Assembly (NCBI RefSeq): GCF_003688555.1
Contig: NZ_REFR01000010.1
Coordinates: 62,001-126,000 of the forward strand
Source: Eilatimonas milleporae
GTDB lineage: Bacteria > Pseudomonadota > Alphaproteobacteria > Sphingomonadales > Kordiimonadaceae
Direction: 5' to 3'
Length of the DNA stretch: 64,000 nucleotides
A model generated the notes under the pieces. The model searched no databases. It had not been told where the DNA came from and saw only the letters and a program-made list of their open reading frames with translations. Below, one piece after another: positions 34,531 to 44,854 of the stretch (within the stretch, counting starts at the first letter, position 1; each line of letters opens with the position of its first letter). A program made the position numbers and the translations under genes.

Positions 34531-35289
34531 ATGGATCTGGGACTGAACGGCACGCGCGCGCTCGTGACCGGCGGCACGCGCGGCATCGGCGCGGCCATCG
34601 TCGACCTTCTCGCGCGCGAGGGCGCCCATGTCGCTTTCTGCGCCCGCGACGGCCAGCAGGTGTCGCATCGTGTCGCGCAACTGCAGGCCGACGGTCTCAA
34701 CGTTCTCGGCCAGACCTGCGACGTCGCCGACCCGGCCGCCTATCTCGCCTGGTGCCAGGCAGCAGCCCAGACCTTGGGCGGTGTCGACATCTTCGTCGCC
34801 AATGTCAGCGGCGGCGCCGGCACCGGCGAGGAGGGCTGGCGCACCGCCTTTGACGTCGACCTCATGGGCACGGTGCGCGGCTGCGAGAATGTCCTTCTGC
34901 CCATGGCGCAGTCGGGCGGCGGTGCCATCGTCATCATTTCCAGCATCGCCGGCGTCGAGGCCATGGGCGACCCCGGTCCTTACGGCACGATCAAGGCCGG
35001 TCTTCTGTCCTATGCCAGCCAGCTGGCCCGGGCCGCCGGCCCGCACGGCATCCGCGTCAACGCCGTCTCGCCCGGGCCGATCCATGCGGATGACGGTTTC
35101 TGGGGGGAGATAGAGCGCACGCAGCCGGATATTTACCAGTCCACCGCCGAGCGTCACCCCGACCGCCGTCTGGGCACGACGGAGGAGGTGGCGCGGGCGG
35201 TCGCCTTTCTCGCCAGTCCGGCGGCGTCCTGGATCAACGGCACCAACCTGATCGTCGACGGCGGCTTTACCCAGCGGGTGCAGTTTTAG
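34531..35289 (+). CDS. Short-chain dehydrogenase/reductase (SDR)
   Basis: A 252-residue classical [28 protein letters not shown] is the cofactor loop. NNAG is replaced by NVSGG, and ISSIAG ... YGTIKAGLL gives Ser, Tyr and Lys of the active site, with [12 protein letters not shown] at the end. The NVSGG variant resembles 3-oxoacyl-ACP-reductase-like SDRs that act on bulky substrates. ATG 34531 is chosen because the strong AAGGGGGAAGG site lies just upstream. It stands alone after the repeat array. Confidence 0.88.
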   Translation: MDLGLNGTRALVTGGTRGIGAAIVDLLAREGAHVAFCARDGQQVSHRVAQLQADGLNVLGQTCDVADPAAYLAWCQAAAQTLGGVDIFVANVSGGAGTGEEGWRTAFDVDLMGTVRGCENVLLPMAQSGGGAIVIISSIAGVEAMGDPGPYGTIKAGLLSYASQLARAAGPHGIRVNAVSPGPIHADDGFWGEIERTQPDIYQSTAERHPDRRLGTTEEVARAVAFLASPAASWINGTNLIVDGGFTQRVQF

Positions 35290-35423
35290 GGGATTGTGTC
35301 GGTGCCCGCTGCCTTGCCACAGTCACGCATATGTCAAGTTTGGTTTGCCGTTGCAGAATGGCAAGACTATTCTTTTCGCGGTCAACAACGCCGCGACTGC
35401 CAACACTGTGATTGCAAAACACC

Positions 35424-37307
35424 GTGACTGACGAGGCTTTTGTAGAATATGAGCTGCCTGTGCCGACGGACACGCCGATAAAGCGCATTGTAATACTTCT
35501 GCCGCTGCTTGGCGCCGTTCTGGCGCTGGTCAGTGTTGCCCTGTCGCAAATCCTGTCCGAGGGCACGGGGGTCGGGGCCATCGGCGTTATGGCCGCCGTG
35601 TTTCTGGGGGGAGGCGTCGGGTTCGCATTGCAGGTGGCGTTCAACCGCATGGTGCTGCGCCCGCAGGATGTCCTGATCGATGCCGTGCTGGCCATCGCCG
35701 CCGAGGAGGAAAATGCCGGCGCCATCCTGGCGCAGGCCCCGAAAGTGCTGGACGAGGAGGTGGCCGGCGCGCTGGATGCGCTGAACGCCCGCCTGGCCGA
35801 CATGGCGAGCAAGGTCCTGGCAGCGGAGGAGGGGGAGACCCGCCTGCAGGAAGTGATGCAGGACCGCCGCCGCAACGAAGGGGTCCTGCGCGAGCAGCGC
35901 GAGGCCTTCGCCAAACTGGCGAACGAATTGTCCCGCGCACGCGATGCGGCTGAATCCGCCAATGTCGCCAAGTCGGAATTCCTGGCCACCATGAGCCACG
36001 AAATCCGCACGCCCCTGAACGGCGTGATCGGCATGATCGAGCTTCTGATGGACACCGACCTGGATGAAAACCAGCGGCATTTCGCGGTGACCCTGCGTCA
36101 GTCCGGTGAGACCCTGCTGCGGGTGATCAACGACATTCTGGATATTTCCAAGCTGGATGCCGGCAAGGTGGACCTGGAATACCAGCCCCTGCGCCTGAAT
36201 GACGTCCTGAATGATACGGTCGAGTTTCTGGCCCCCAAGGCCCGGGAAAAGGGCCTTGCCTTGCAGTGCGAATGCGGGTCGACCATTCCGGACGTCATCG
36301 TGTCCGATCCCACGCGCCTGCGGCAGATTCTGTTCAATCTTGTCGGCAATGCAATCAAATTCACCGAGACGGGCGGCGTGACCATCGGTACGCGCCTGCT
36401 GAACCGTCAGGATGACAACCTGACCGTCAAGATCACGGTCAGGGATACCGGTATCGGTATTGAGCCGTCGGCGATTGCGCGTCTGTTCCAGAAATTCACC
36501 CAGGCCGACGCCTCGACCACGCGGCGGTTCGGCGGCACCGGCCTGGGGCTTGCCATCTGCAAGCAGCTTTGCATTCTTCTCGGCGGTGATATCGGGGTTG
36601 AGAGCGAGATCGGCGAAGGCTCGACCTTCTGGTTTACCTTCAAGTGCAAGGTCGGCGATGCCAGCGACGTGGTGGAAGGACGCCAGTTCAAGAAAATCGT
36701 CGCCCTGTCCGAGACAACCGCACGCCGAAAGCTGCGGGTTCTCGTCGCCGATGACAATCCCATCAATCAGAACATTATTGAAAACCTGCTCGGCAAGCTG
36801 GGGCATGAACTGGTCAGGGTTGAGAATGGCGCCGAGGCTTGCCAGGCGGTCGAACAACAGGATTTCGACCTTGTTCTGATGGACGTGCAGATGCCGGTCC
36901 TTGGCGGGATAGACGCCACCAAATGGATCCGGGCCATGGAGGGCGACAAGGCGTCCATCCCCATTATCGCCTGCACCGCCGATGCCTTTCCCGAGCAGAT
37001 ACAGCGTTTTCATCAGGCCGGGATGCAGCAGGTGGTGACCAAGCCGATCAACCGCGAAGAACTGATGAACGCGATCGATATCGCCCTCGGCGAAACCATC
37101 CACGATTTCGTCGGACCGGAGGCCGTGCCGGGGGCATTGTTCCTGCCAGAGCAGGACGGCCCGGAAGCCGTGCCCCAGATCACGGATGCCGAATTCGATG
37201 ATCCTGAAACGGGCGCGTCAGCGGCGGAAGACGCGGCAAAACCGGACACCGCCGACAAGACGGCCGGCAATCAGGCGCTGGACGAGCTTCTGAAGGAGCT
37301 TGGCTGA
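35424..37307 (+). CDS. Hybrid sensor histidine kinase with receiver domain
   Basis: A protein of about 627 residues. Two membrane helices ([19 protein letters not shown] and [20 protein letters not shown]) are joined by a very short loop, so there is no periplasmic sensor domain. A helical linker leads to HisKA with the phospho-acceptor in [16 protein letters not shown]. The ATPase boxes are [13 protein letters not shown] (N), DTGIGIEP (G1) and [12 protein letters not shown] (G2). The receiver domain begins [13 protein letters not shown], with the phospho-Asp in [10 protein letters not shown] and Lys in VTKPINRE. The acidic C-terminal tail (about 70 residues) has no known domain. Starts at 35412 (TTG) and 35424 (GTG) are both possible. 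No cognate regulator or Hpt protein is adjacent, so its output is unknown. Confidence 0.9.
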   Translation: MTDEAFVEYELPVPTDTPIKRIVILLPLLGAVLALVSVALSQILSEGTGVGAIGVMAAVFLGGGVGFALQVAFNRMVLRPQDVLIDAVLAIAAEEENAGAILAQAPKVLDEEVAGALDALNARLADMASKVLAAEEGETRLQEVMQDRRRNEGVLREQREAFAKLANELSRARDAAESANVAKSEFLATMSHEIRTPLNGVIGMIELLMDTDLDENQRHFAVTLRQSGETLLRVINDILDISKLDAGKVDLEYQPLRLNDVLNDTVEFLAPKAREKGLALQCECGSTIPDVIVSDPTRLRQILFNLVGNAIKFTETGGVTIGTRLLNRQDDNLTVKITVRDTGIGIEPSAIARLFQKFTQADASTTRRFGGTGLGLAICKQLCILLGGDIGVESEIGEGSTFWFTFKCKVGDASDVVEGRQFKKIVALSETTARRKLRVLVADDNPINQNIIENLLGKLGHELVRVENGAEACQAVEQQDFDLVLMDVQMPVLGGIDATKWIRAMEGDKASIPIIACTADAFPEQIQRFHQAGMQQVVTKPINREELMNAIDIALGETIHDFVGPEAVPGALFLPEQDGPEAVPQITDAEFDDPETGASAAEDAAKPDTADKTAGNQALDELLKELG

Positions 37308-37458
37308 ATCGTGAATTGAACCAAGCGGACACGGGCATCCAAAATCCGATGCCGGTTTGTCACAGAGCCGCACATTCCGATCAGAGAAACAAATTGATAC
37401 GCGCCATGCCCTGAACGGTATATCCGCCGGGCTGGCCGCATGATGAGGGGAGGGAGCC

Positions 37459-39255
37459 ATGTGGGCACGATCAGTATCCGCCATTGTCGCGGCCACCGTG
37501 ATTTTGACAGGCCTGTTGCACGGGGATGCGGCCCTGGCCGATGCGCGGGAGGATGCGGCCACGGCCCTGCATGCCCTGTTTGCCCGCGAGCGCATAATCT
37601 ATTACCGGGAAAATCCGGGGACTGCCCCGGTGGGTGCCCCCCGTCCCGTCCCTGACCGCTGGCGGGGTGTCGCGCCGGAAGATCACAGCCGCCGGAGCGA
37701 TCAGGCCGGTATTTTCCTGGACGACCTGAACGCCATCGACCGGTCCGCGTTGGGCGATGAGGACCGTCTGAATCATGACATGTTCCGGTATTATCTGGAG
37801 CGCGAGCTGTTGTTCGCCCGCTATCGTACCTGGAGGATACCTTTTTTCAGTGACAGCGGCTTCCATACCTATCCGAGCCGGGCATGGACGCAGTATAACT
37901 TCACCAGTGTCGGGGATTATGAGCGCTACATCGCCCTTTTGACGGCGTTGCCGGCTTATTTTGAAGCGCACATCGCCAATCTGGAAACCGGGATGGCGGA
38001 AAGGTTCACCATGCCGCGGGTGGTGATGGAGGGGCTGCTGCCGACGTTCGGGGCCTATGTCACCGACGACCCTGCGGAGAGTCCGTTTTACGGTCCGTTC
38101 GTCCGCATGGCGGATACCATCGACCCTGCGGAAAGCAAGCGGTTGCAGACGACGGCGCAAGCGGCCATTGCTAACCATGTGGTGCCGGCTTATGCCCGTC
38201 TGGACCGTTTCATTCGGGAAGAGTATATGCCGGCGGTCCGCACGGCGCTTGACGCGACCGGTCTGCCGGGCGGTAAGTCATATTATGCGGCAATGGTGCG
38301 GTTCTACACCACGCTCGACATCACCCCGGAAGAGGTGCACGCAAAAGGCCTGAGTGAGGTTGAGCGCATCCGCAGGGAAATGGAGGCCGTGATTGCGGAC
38401 GCCGGATTTGACGGCGGGTTGCAGGCATTCATTGCGTTTCTGCGCAGTGACCCGCAATTTTACGCCAAAAGCGAGCGGGACCTTTTGCTGACCGCCAGCT
38501 ATCTGGCGAAAAAGATCGATGGGGTGATGCCGGCCTTTTTCGGGCGTTTGCCACGGCAGCCTTACGGGGTTGAAGCGGTCCCGGCGGCGATCGCCCCCAA
38601 CTACACCACCGGGCGTTATGTGGGCGCGCCCCTGGATGCGCCGCGTGGCGGCATGTATTGGGTCAACACCTATGCGCTGGACAAGCGGCCCTTATATACC
38701 TTGCCTGCCCTGACCCTGCATGAGGCCGTGCCCGGCCACCATCATCAGATCGCCCTGTCCAAGGAACTGGAAAATGTGCCTGAATTCCGGCTGGGACTTT
38801 ACCCGCATGCCTTTGGCGAAGGGTGGGGCCTGTATGCGGAAAAGCTGGGCATTGAAATGGGGCTTTATGAAACGCCTTATGACCATTTCGGGCGTCTGTC
38901 CTATGAAATGTGGCGGGCTTGCAGACTTGTGATCGATACCGGGATTCATGCCTTCGGGTGGACACGGGAACGGGCGATTGCCCTGCTGGAAGAAAATTCC
39001 GCATTGTCCACCCACAATATCCGCACGGAAGTCGACCGCTATATATCCTGGCCGGGGCAGGCACTGGCTTACAAAATGGGCGAACTGAAGATTCTGGAGT
39101 TGCGCCGCCGGGCGCAGAAGGTGTTGGGTGCACGGTTCGATATCCGTGCGTTTCATGACGAGATCCTGTCAGTTGGCGGTGTGCCGCTCGGCCTGCTGGA
39201 AGACCGTATCGACCTTTGGATCGAAGCGCAGACCGGTGAGGACGGTGCAGGTTAG
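37459..39255 (+). CDS. DUF885-family predicted metallopeptidase, exported
   Basis: A 598-residue protein. A signal peptide (IVAATVILTGLLHGDAALA) suggests export. The family zinc motif HEAVPGHHHQ lies near residue 422 (LHEAVPGHH), with a second-site candidate EGWGLYAEKL about 38 residues later, together resembling a gluzincin-type HExxH...E arrangement. DUF885 proteins are thought to be carboxypeptidase-like hydrolases, but few are characterised. The ribosome site GAGGGGAGGGAG is very strong. It lies alone between the hybrid kinase and cysteine synthase, and its substrate is unknown. Confidence 0.85.
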   Translation: MWARSVSAIVAATVILTGLLHGDAALADAREDAATALHALFARERIIYYRENPGTAPVGAPRPVPDRWRGVAPEDHSRRSDQAGIFLDDLNAIDRSALGDEDRLNHDMFRYYLERELLFARYRTWRIPFFSDSGFHTYPSRAWTQYNFTSVGDYERYIALLTALPAYFEAHIANLETGMAERFTMPRVVMEGLLPTFGAYVTDDPAESPFYGPFVRMADTIDPAESKRLQTTAQAAIANHVVPAYARLDRFIREEYMPAVRTALDATGLPGGKSYYAAMVRFYTTLDITPEEVHAKGLSEVERIRREMEAVIADAGFDGGLQAFIAFLRSDPQFYAKSERDLLLTASYLAKKIDGVMPAFFGRLPRQPYGVEAVPAAIAPNYTTGRYVGAPLDAPRGGMYWVNTYALDKRPLYTLPALTLHEAVPGHHHQIALSKELENVPEFRLGLYPHAFGEGWGLYAEKLGIEMGLYETPYDHFGRLSYEMWRACRLVIDTGIHAFGWTRERAIALLEENSALSTHNIRTEVDRYISWPGQALAYKMGELKILELRRRAQKVLGARFDIRAFHDEILSVGGVPLGLLEDRIDLWIEAQTGEDGAG

Positions 39256-39364
39256 GGGATTAGACAAACTATTCCGCTGCTCCTGTTTTCTTGAATTGCT
39301 TTTTGCGCGCCCAGCCGCCATTCCTGGGTGATATAGAAAAATTTTTTATCCTGGAGGCCTTTTC

Positions 39365-40369
39365 ATGGATACGGGAGCGATCGCCGGTATCGGCAATACG
39401 CCGCTGATCAAGCTGAGATACGCATCGGAACTGACCGGATGCGACATATATGGCAAGGCGGAGTATGCCAATCCCGGCGGATCGGTAAAGGACCGACCCG
39501 CGCTGAACATCATCGAGGATGCCGAGAAAAACGGCTATCTGGAACCGGGAGGGCTGATCGTTGAAGGTACGGCCGGCAACACGGGGATCGGTCTTGCCGT
39601 TGTGGCGAATGCCAAAGGGTACCGGACGCTGATCGTGATGCCGGAAACGCAAAGCCAGGAAAAGATCGACACATTGAGAACGCTGGGGGCAGGGCTGAAA
39701 CTGGTCCCGGCCGCCCCTTATTCCAACCCCAACAATTTCCAGCATGTGGCACGGCGCCTGGCGGAAGAGCTGGCATCCACGGAAAAACACGGTGCCGTTT
39801 GGGCCAATCAGTTTGACAATGTGGCCAACCGCGAGGCCCACATCAAAACCACGGCCCGTGAAATCTGGGAGCAGACAGAGGGAAAGGTGGACGGTTTTAT
39901 CTGTGCGGCCGGGACCGGCGGGACCGTGGCCGGTGTCGGCATCGGGCTGAAATCATACCGCAGGGATGTCGTCATCGGCCTGGCCGACCCCATGGGCGCC
40001 GCCTTGTACAGCTATTATACGACCGGCGAACTGAAAGCCGAAGGGGGGTCGATTTCTGAAGGAATCGGACAAAGCCGCATCACCGACAATCTGGAAGGCG
40101 CGCCGATCGACACCGCCTTCCAGATTCCGGATGAAGAGGCATTGCCGATCGCTTTCGATCTGCTGGAAAAGGAAGGTCTTTGTGTCGGGGCATCGACGGG
40201 GGTCAATGTGGCGGGCGCCATCCGCCTTGCAAGGCGGATGGGGCCCGGCCACACCATTGTGACCATCATTTGCGACAGCGGCCTGCGGTATCAGTCGCGC
40301 CTGTTCAACCCGGATTTCCTGCGTTCAAAGGCATTGCCCGTGCCGCACTGGCTTGAAAAACGGCTTTAA
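39365..40369 (+). CDS. cysK: Cysteine synthase A (O-acetylserine sulfhydrylase)
   Basis: A 334-residue type II PLP enzyme. GNTPLIKL is near the N-terminus and the PLP Lys42 lies in NPGGSVKDR. The substrate loop is EGTAGNTGIGLA, and the phosphate-binding loop is GTGGTVAGVG. It makes cysteine from O-acetylserine and sulfide. There is a slightly extended C-terminus (FLRSKALPVPHWLEKRL). Its ribosome site (CTGGAGG) is close before ATG 39365. It converges with the phasin-like gene. Confidence 0.9.
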   Translation: MDTGAIAGIGNTPLIKLRYASELTGCDIYGKAEYANPGGSVKDRPALNIIEDAEKNGYLEPGGLIVEGTAGNTGIGLAVVANAKGYRTLIVMPETQSQEKIDTLRTLGAGLKLVPAAPYSNPNNFQHVARRLAEELASTEKHGAVWANQFDNVANREAHIKTTAREIWEQTEGKVDGFICAAGTGGTVAGVGIGLKSYRRDVVIGLADPMGAALYSYYTTGELKAEGGSISEGIGQSRITDNLEGAPIDTAFQIPDEEALPIAFDLLEKEGLCVGASTGVNVAGAIRLARRMGPGHTIVTIICDSGLRYQSRLFNPDFLRSKALPVPHWLEKRL

Positions 40370-40439
40370 CCGTCAGCATCCACAGTTGGGTATGTTTTCT
40401 CAACCCGGACAGTGATCCTTGTTATGCGCAGGCAGTCTG

Positions 40440-40913
40440 TCAGGAGTCGGTTTTGTGTGTGCCGAGGGTTTCTTCCTCAAGCTCAGTCACGCCTTTCAGA
40501 CTGTTTTCCGCCGCGAGACTGCCGAGTTTGGAGAATTCTTCCATATATTCCCGCATCATGTCCTGCATGAAGACTGAATACTGTTCCAGAACATCACCCG
40601 GCGACGTGCATTTGGACAGGGAATGCTGAAAATCAATATCTTCCTGCAGACGGCGACTGACGAAATTGCTCAATTCGCTGTGGACATTGGCAACGCCTGT
40701 GAGAAAAACGTCGCTCATACGCGACAGGGCCTGAATATTTTTTGTGCTGAGCGCCATGAAGGCCTCGCCGTCCATGGCAGGGATGCCGATGGGATTTGGC
40801 GTGGCGGCTGTAGTTGCAGCCGTGACACTTGCCGCCGTCTTCTGTGCGGCATCGCTGGCGGCAGCGGTTTTTCCGCTGGTTGAGGTTTGCGAGGCGGTTT
40901 TCGTCTGGGCCAT
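40440..40913 (-). CDS. Phasin-family protein
   Basis: A 157-residue protein. Residues 1-40 are Ala/Thr/Lys-rich and disordered, like many granule-associated proteins. Residues about 47-140 form a continuous amphipathic helical segment (NIQALSRMSDVFLTGVANVHSELSNF, then QEDIDFQHSLSKCTSPGDVLEQYSVFMQDMMREYMEEF) that matches the Phasin_2 pattern. Phasins coat polyhydroxyalkanoate granules. GGAAAGGAT precedes the ATG on minus. PHA synthase genes are not in the window. An FNR/FixK-like box sits 199 bp upstream. Confidence 0.8.
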   Translation of the reverse strand: MAQTKTASQTSTSGKTAAASDAAQKTAASVTAATTAATPNPIGIPAMDGEAFMALSTKNIQALSRMSDVFLTGVANVHSELSNFVSRRLQEDIDFQHSLSKCTSPGDVLEQYSVFMQDMMREYMEEFSKLGSLAAENSLKGVTELEEETLGTHKTDS

Positions 40914-41217
40914 AGGGTATCCTTTCCTGTCCTGGAGTAAAGGTGGCGCCCCTCCCTTCCCGCCGGGCGGTCGTGGCCTGCCCGATCAGAACCCGCCCGA
41001 CTGTTGGCGGCAGTCGGACACGTTACGCATATCGCCCGACACATCCTGAAGGTGTTTCCTGTGAAGGTGGCCGAGCGCCTGTAACCCTATAAAACAACAG
41101 ACCGGCAAATATTGACCCGCGTCAAGAAATGTGGGTTTGCCAACGAAAATAGACGATATCCCACCATTGCAGCATGTTTCAGGATATCCATCGCCATTGA
41201 CGATTTAATCGGTGCCA
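40914..41217. other. Gap upstream of the phasin gene
   Basis: This 304-bp region carries no gene. It holds the promoter of the minus-strand phasin gene, with the FNR/FixK-like dyad at 41112-41125. The AT-richer part is from 41085 to 41215. The right-hand boundary is the 3' end of a hypothetical gene on the same strand. Confidence 0.5.
41112..41125. promoter_or_regulatory. FNR/FixK-like dyad
   Basis: TTGACCCGCGTCAA is a perfect TTGAC-N4-GTCAA inverted repeat, the layout recognised by FNR/FixK/Anr regulators (consensus TTGAT-N4-ATCAA). It lies upstream of the phasin gene at about 199 bp from its start. The C/G in place of T/A at the fifth position is found in some members of the family. One dyad alone is modest evidence. 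Confidence 0.4.
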
Positions 41218-41811
41218 TCAATGCAGAGTTGCATGCGCTGGCATGACATGGCCTTCGAGAGACTGGCCGTAAGAGTCTTTTGTGCGATCCGGAACCCTAT
41301 CCGTATCGGCCGGCGGCCGCAGGCGGAAGGAGGCGTCCACGAGACGACCGGCAAACAGGATCAGATGATGTTCGGCCAGACGGGCCTGTGCATCCTGAAG
41401 CCAGTGGCGGATCAGGGCGCGCCCGGTATGCAGGTCACCGTATTGATACGCGGCCAGGGCTGCCAGCAGTCTCCGCTCGTCAGCGCTGGGGCGCCCGCAT
41501 TTCCGGCACCCTGTTGTCAGGCCGTCCGGCGCGTTGTGCGCCACGAGGCTGAGGAAACAGTCCCATGAGCGTGCCGCCGCCGGGCCGCCGGCATGGCAGA
41601 ACGCGCGGCTCCATGCCATGAGGCTGTCGTGCCGCTCACGGCTGCCTTCCGGTGCGGTTACGGCGCCGACCCAGCGCCGTGTCATAAACAGAACCAGCTG
41701 TTCGGCGGCGTTCAAATCCCTGCAACTGCGTTCCTTTGGCGTGGATGGCGTGTCGTTCCTGTTGGGTGCGGCCATGTCGATGCGTGCGTGAGAGCGCAAG
41801 GGGCGGGTCAT
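41218..41811 (-). CDS. Hypothetical protein, helical, no recognised family
   Basis: A protein of up to 197 residues (start at 41811 or the Met 12 codons later). The core has LNAAEQLVLFMTRRWV and ERRLLAALAAYQYGDLHTGRALIRHWLQDAQARLAEHHLILFAGRL, alternating hydrophobic helices with a single CRKCGRP motif between them. The composition and the helical periodicity support real coding. No signal peptide or membrane span. It is upstream of and on the same strand as the phasin gene, but 304 bp away. I cannot propose a function. Confidence 0.6.
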   Translation of the reverse strand: MTRPLRSHARIDMAAPNRNDTPSTPKERSCRDLNAAEQLVLFMTRRWVGAVTAPEGSRERHDSLMAWSRAFCHAGGPAAARSWDCFLSLVAHNAPDGLTTGCRKCGRPSADERRLLAALAAYQYGDLHTGRALIRHWLQDAQARLAEHHLILFAGRLVDASFRLRPPADTDRVPDRTKDSYGQSLEGHVMPAHATLH

Positions 41812-41976
41812 GAAAAGCTGTCCTTCCTAAATGGTGGAAAGTCAATCAATAATGAAGATAAGAATTATTATCAATAAAAATATCGATCCATATGGATGTA
41901 TGATGCCATATCAAGCTGATCTTGCAGTAACAGACGTATCCACTGTGATGCCATGTCGCTTCTGATGGAAAGAGCT

Positions 41977-42459
41977 TCAGGGAAGCGGTTCAGGAGGAGT
42001 CTGGTCCAGAGGCAGACGATTGCGCCGCAGTACGGTGCGCAGGGCAAAACTGGAATGGACACGGGCAACGCCGGGCAACCGGGTCAGGCTGTGATGCAAA
42101 CGCTCGTAATCCGGAGCGTCACGCACGACGACGCGGATCAGATAGTCCACATCCCCGCTCATCAGGAAACATTCCATCACCTCGGGTACATGGGTGACAG
42201 CGCGTTCGAATGCGCCCAGATGTTCCTCGCGCTGACTGTCGAGGGAGACCCGAACGAAGACCGACCCCGGCAATCCCACGGCGGCGGCATTCAGTGTCGC
42301 ACTGTAACCGGTCAGGACATGCCTGTCCTCCAGTGCCTTGACCCGGCGCGACGTGGCGGACTCCGAGAGGCCGACGGCATCGGCCAGTTCACGGTTGGTC
42401 AGGCGCCCGTCATTCTGTAGCTGGCTTAAAATGGCACGATCAATCTTATCAAGGGCCAT
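41977..42459 (-). CDS. Lrp/AsnC-family regulator, probably of alanine dehydrogenase
   Basis: A 160-residue protein. The helix-turn-helix is KIDRAILSQLQNDGRLTNRELADAVGLSESATSRRVKALE. The ligand-binding RAM domain follows (VFVRVSLDSQREEHLGAFERAV, then VMECFLMSGDVDYLIRVVVRDAPDYERL). Lrp proteins bind amino acids and form octamers. It is divergent from ald with 161 bp between, as for known Lrp-type activators of alanine dehydrogenase. ATG 42459 is preferred because it puts the helix-turn-helix at the normal distance. AT-rich DNA between the genes should hold the binding sites. Confidence 0.9.
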   Translation of the reverse strand: MALDKIDRAILSQLQNDGRLTNRELADAVGLSESATSRRVKALEDRHVLTGYSATLNAAAVGLPGSVFVRVSLDSQREEHLGAFERAVTHVPEVMECFLMSGDVDYLIRVVVRDAPDYERLHHSLTRLPGVARVHSSFALRTVLRRNRLPLDQTPPEPLP

Positions 42460-42620
42460 GTGGGGCAAGACTTTGCTTTCAATGTGCATATTGAGAAGAA
42501 TGTTTGCATGATGCTGCGATTTTACCGCTGACTTCGCAAGGACTTTCTGTGCCTGCTTTGGTAGGGTGCCGGCCATGTCACCATTATGGTCATGATGCAT
42601 CGAGGATAGAGGGGGTTGCC

Positions 42621-43733
<1,113 letters not shown>

Positions 43734-43790
43734 GGGCGCTTTCCGCACAGCCGCTTCCATCGGGTTCATAAGATCCCCGTGGGGGTGCCT

Positions 43791-44798
43791 GTGAGCGGGC
43801 GCCTGTCCGTCCAGATATATGGACTGGGCGGCACCATCGCCATGAGCGGTATGGAGGGTGACGCTGTTCTGCCGGTTCTGGACGCGGCCGCGTTGACGTC
43901 GGCGGTGCCGGGGCTGGACCGCATCGCCGATATCAGCGCCGAAACCCTGGAAGGCATCGGCAGCGCCAATCTGCATTATGGGCATATTCTGGACATTTGC
44001 CGTCGTGCGGAGGCGGGAACGGCGCAAGGTGTCGTCGTTACGCAGGGGACCGACACACTGGAAGAAGCGGCGTTTCTGGCCAGTCTGCTGTATCGGGGCA
44101 CGGTCCCTCTGGTCTTTACCGGCGCCATGCGCCCGGCCAGCAGCACCGGCGCGGACGGACCGCGCAATATTCTCGATGCGGTGGCAACCGCCCTGGATGC
44201 CGGCGCGCCGCCCGTTTCAATCGTGATGAACGGCACGGTGCACGACCCCTGGCGCGTGCGTAAGGCCCACACCAGCACAGTCGATGCCTTTGTCAGCGAC
44301 GGCGGGCCGCTGGCCACGGTGTCGGAAGGACGGCCCGACTGGCTGGCCCTGCCGCCGGCAAGGCCGTGCCCGGACGGGGCGCGGCCCGCGGACCTGGCCC
44401 CGGTTGCCCTTGTTCCCGCCACTTTTAACGACACGGCCTGGATCATCGACCAGCTTGTGGACGCGCCGTATGCCGGTGTGGTGATTGCCGCTTTCGGAGC
44501 CGGACATGTCAGCGAGGTCTGGGCGGACAGGCTGGAAGTGCTGGCACGTACAAAACCCGTGGTTCTGGCCAGCCGCTGCGGGGCGGGACGGGTTCATGAG
44601 CAAACATATGGCTACACCGGTGCGGAAATCGACCTGATATCACGCGGGCTGGAGCCGTCCGGGCGTCTGGATGGTTATAAGTCGCGGTTGTTGCTTGGTT
44701 ATATCTGTGCAACTATAGGCCCACAGTGGCGATCCGCCTTTCGCAGGGCGGTCGCCATGGACTTTTCAGGCAAAGGGCCAAGCATAAGGACCCGTTGA
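43791..44798 (+). CDS. L-asparaginase (type II-like)
   Basis: A 335-residue protein. The first catalytic Thr is in YGLGGTIAMSG at the N-terminus, and the second in VVTQGTDTLEEAAFL (Thr-Asp pair). FTGAMRPASSTGADGPRNI is the third conserved motif. It hydrolyses asparagine to aspartate and ammonia. It lacks a signal peptide, so it is probably cytosolic despite its type II-like motifs. Several GTG codons are possible starts; 43791 is chosen because GTGGGGG is best spaced. It lies 57 bp after ald, so the two amino-acid deaminating enzymes may be co-transcribed. Confidence 0.88.
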   Translation: MSGRLSVQIYGLGGTIAMSGMEGDAVLPVLDAAALTSAVPGLDRIADISAETLEGIGSANLHYGHILDICRRAEAGTAQGVVVTQGTDTLEEAAFLASLLYRGTVPLVFTGAMRPASSTGADGPRNILDAVATALDAGAPPVSIVMNGTVHDPWRVRKAHTSTVDAFVSDGGPLATVSEGRPDWLALPPARPCPDGARPADLAPVALVPATFNDTAWIIDQLVDAPYAGVVIAAFGAGHVSEVWADRLEVLARTKPVVLASRCGAGRVHEQTYGYTGAEIDLISRGLEPSGRLDGYKSRLLLGYICATIGPQWRSAFRRAVAMDFSGKGPSIRTR

Positions 44799-44854
44799 AA
44801 AAAGCCTTTGATTATTTGGTTTTGATATTTTTAGGGGCATGAAAGTTCGGCTCT

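Noticed and set aside
33349-34546. Overlapping plus-strand frames of 230 and 271 codons in the tandem-repeat array
   Set aside because: The same repeat is read in two different frames by the two proteins, composition is Pro/Arg/Ser/Gly-rich, and no ribosome site or domain is present. I treat them as non-coding.
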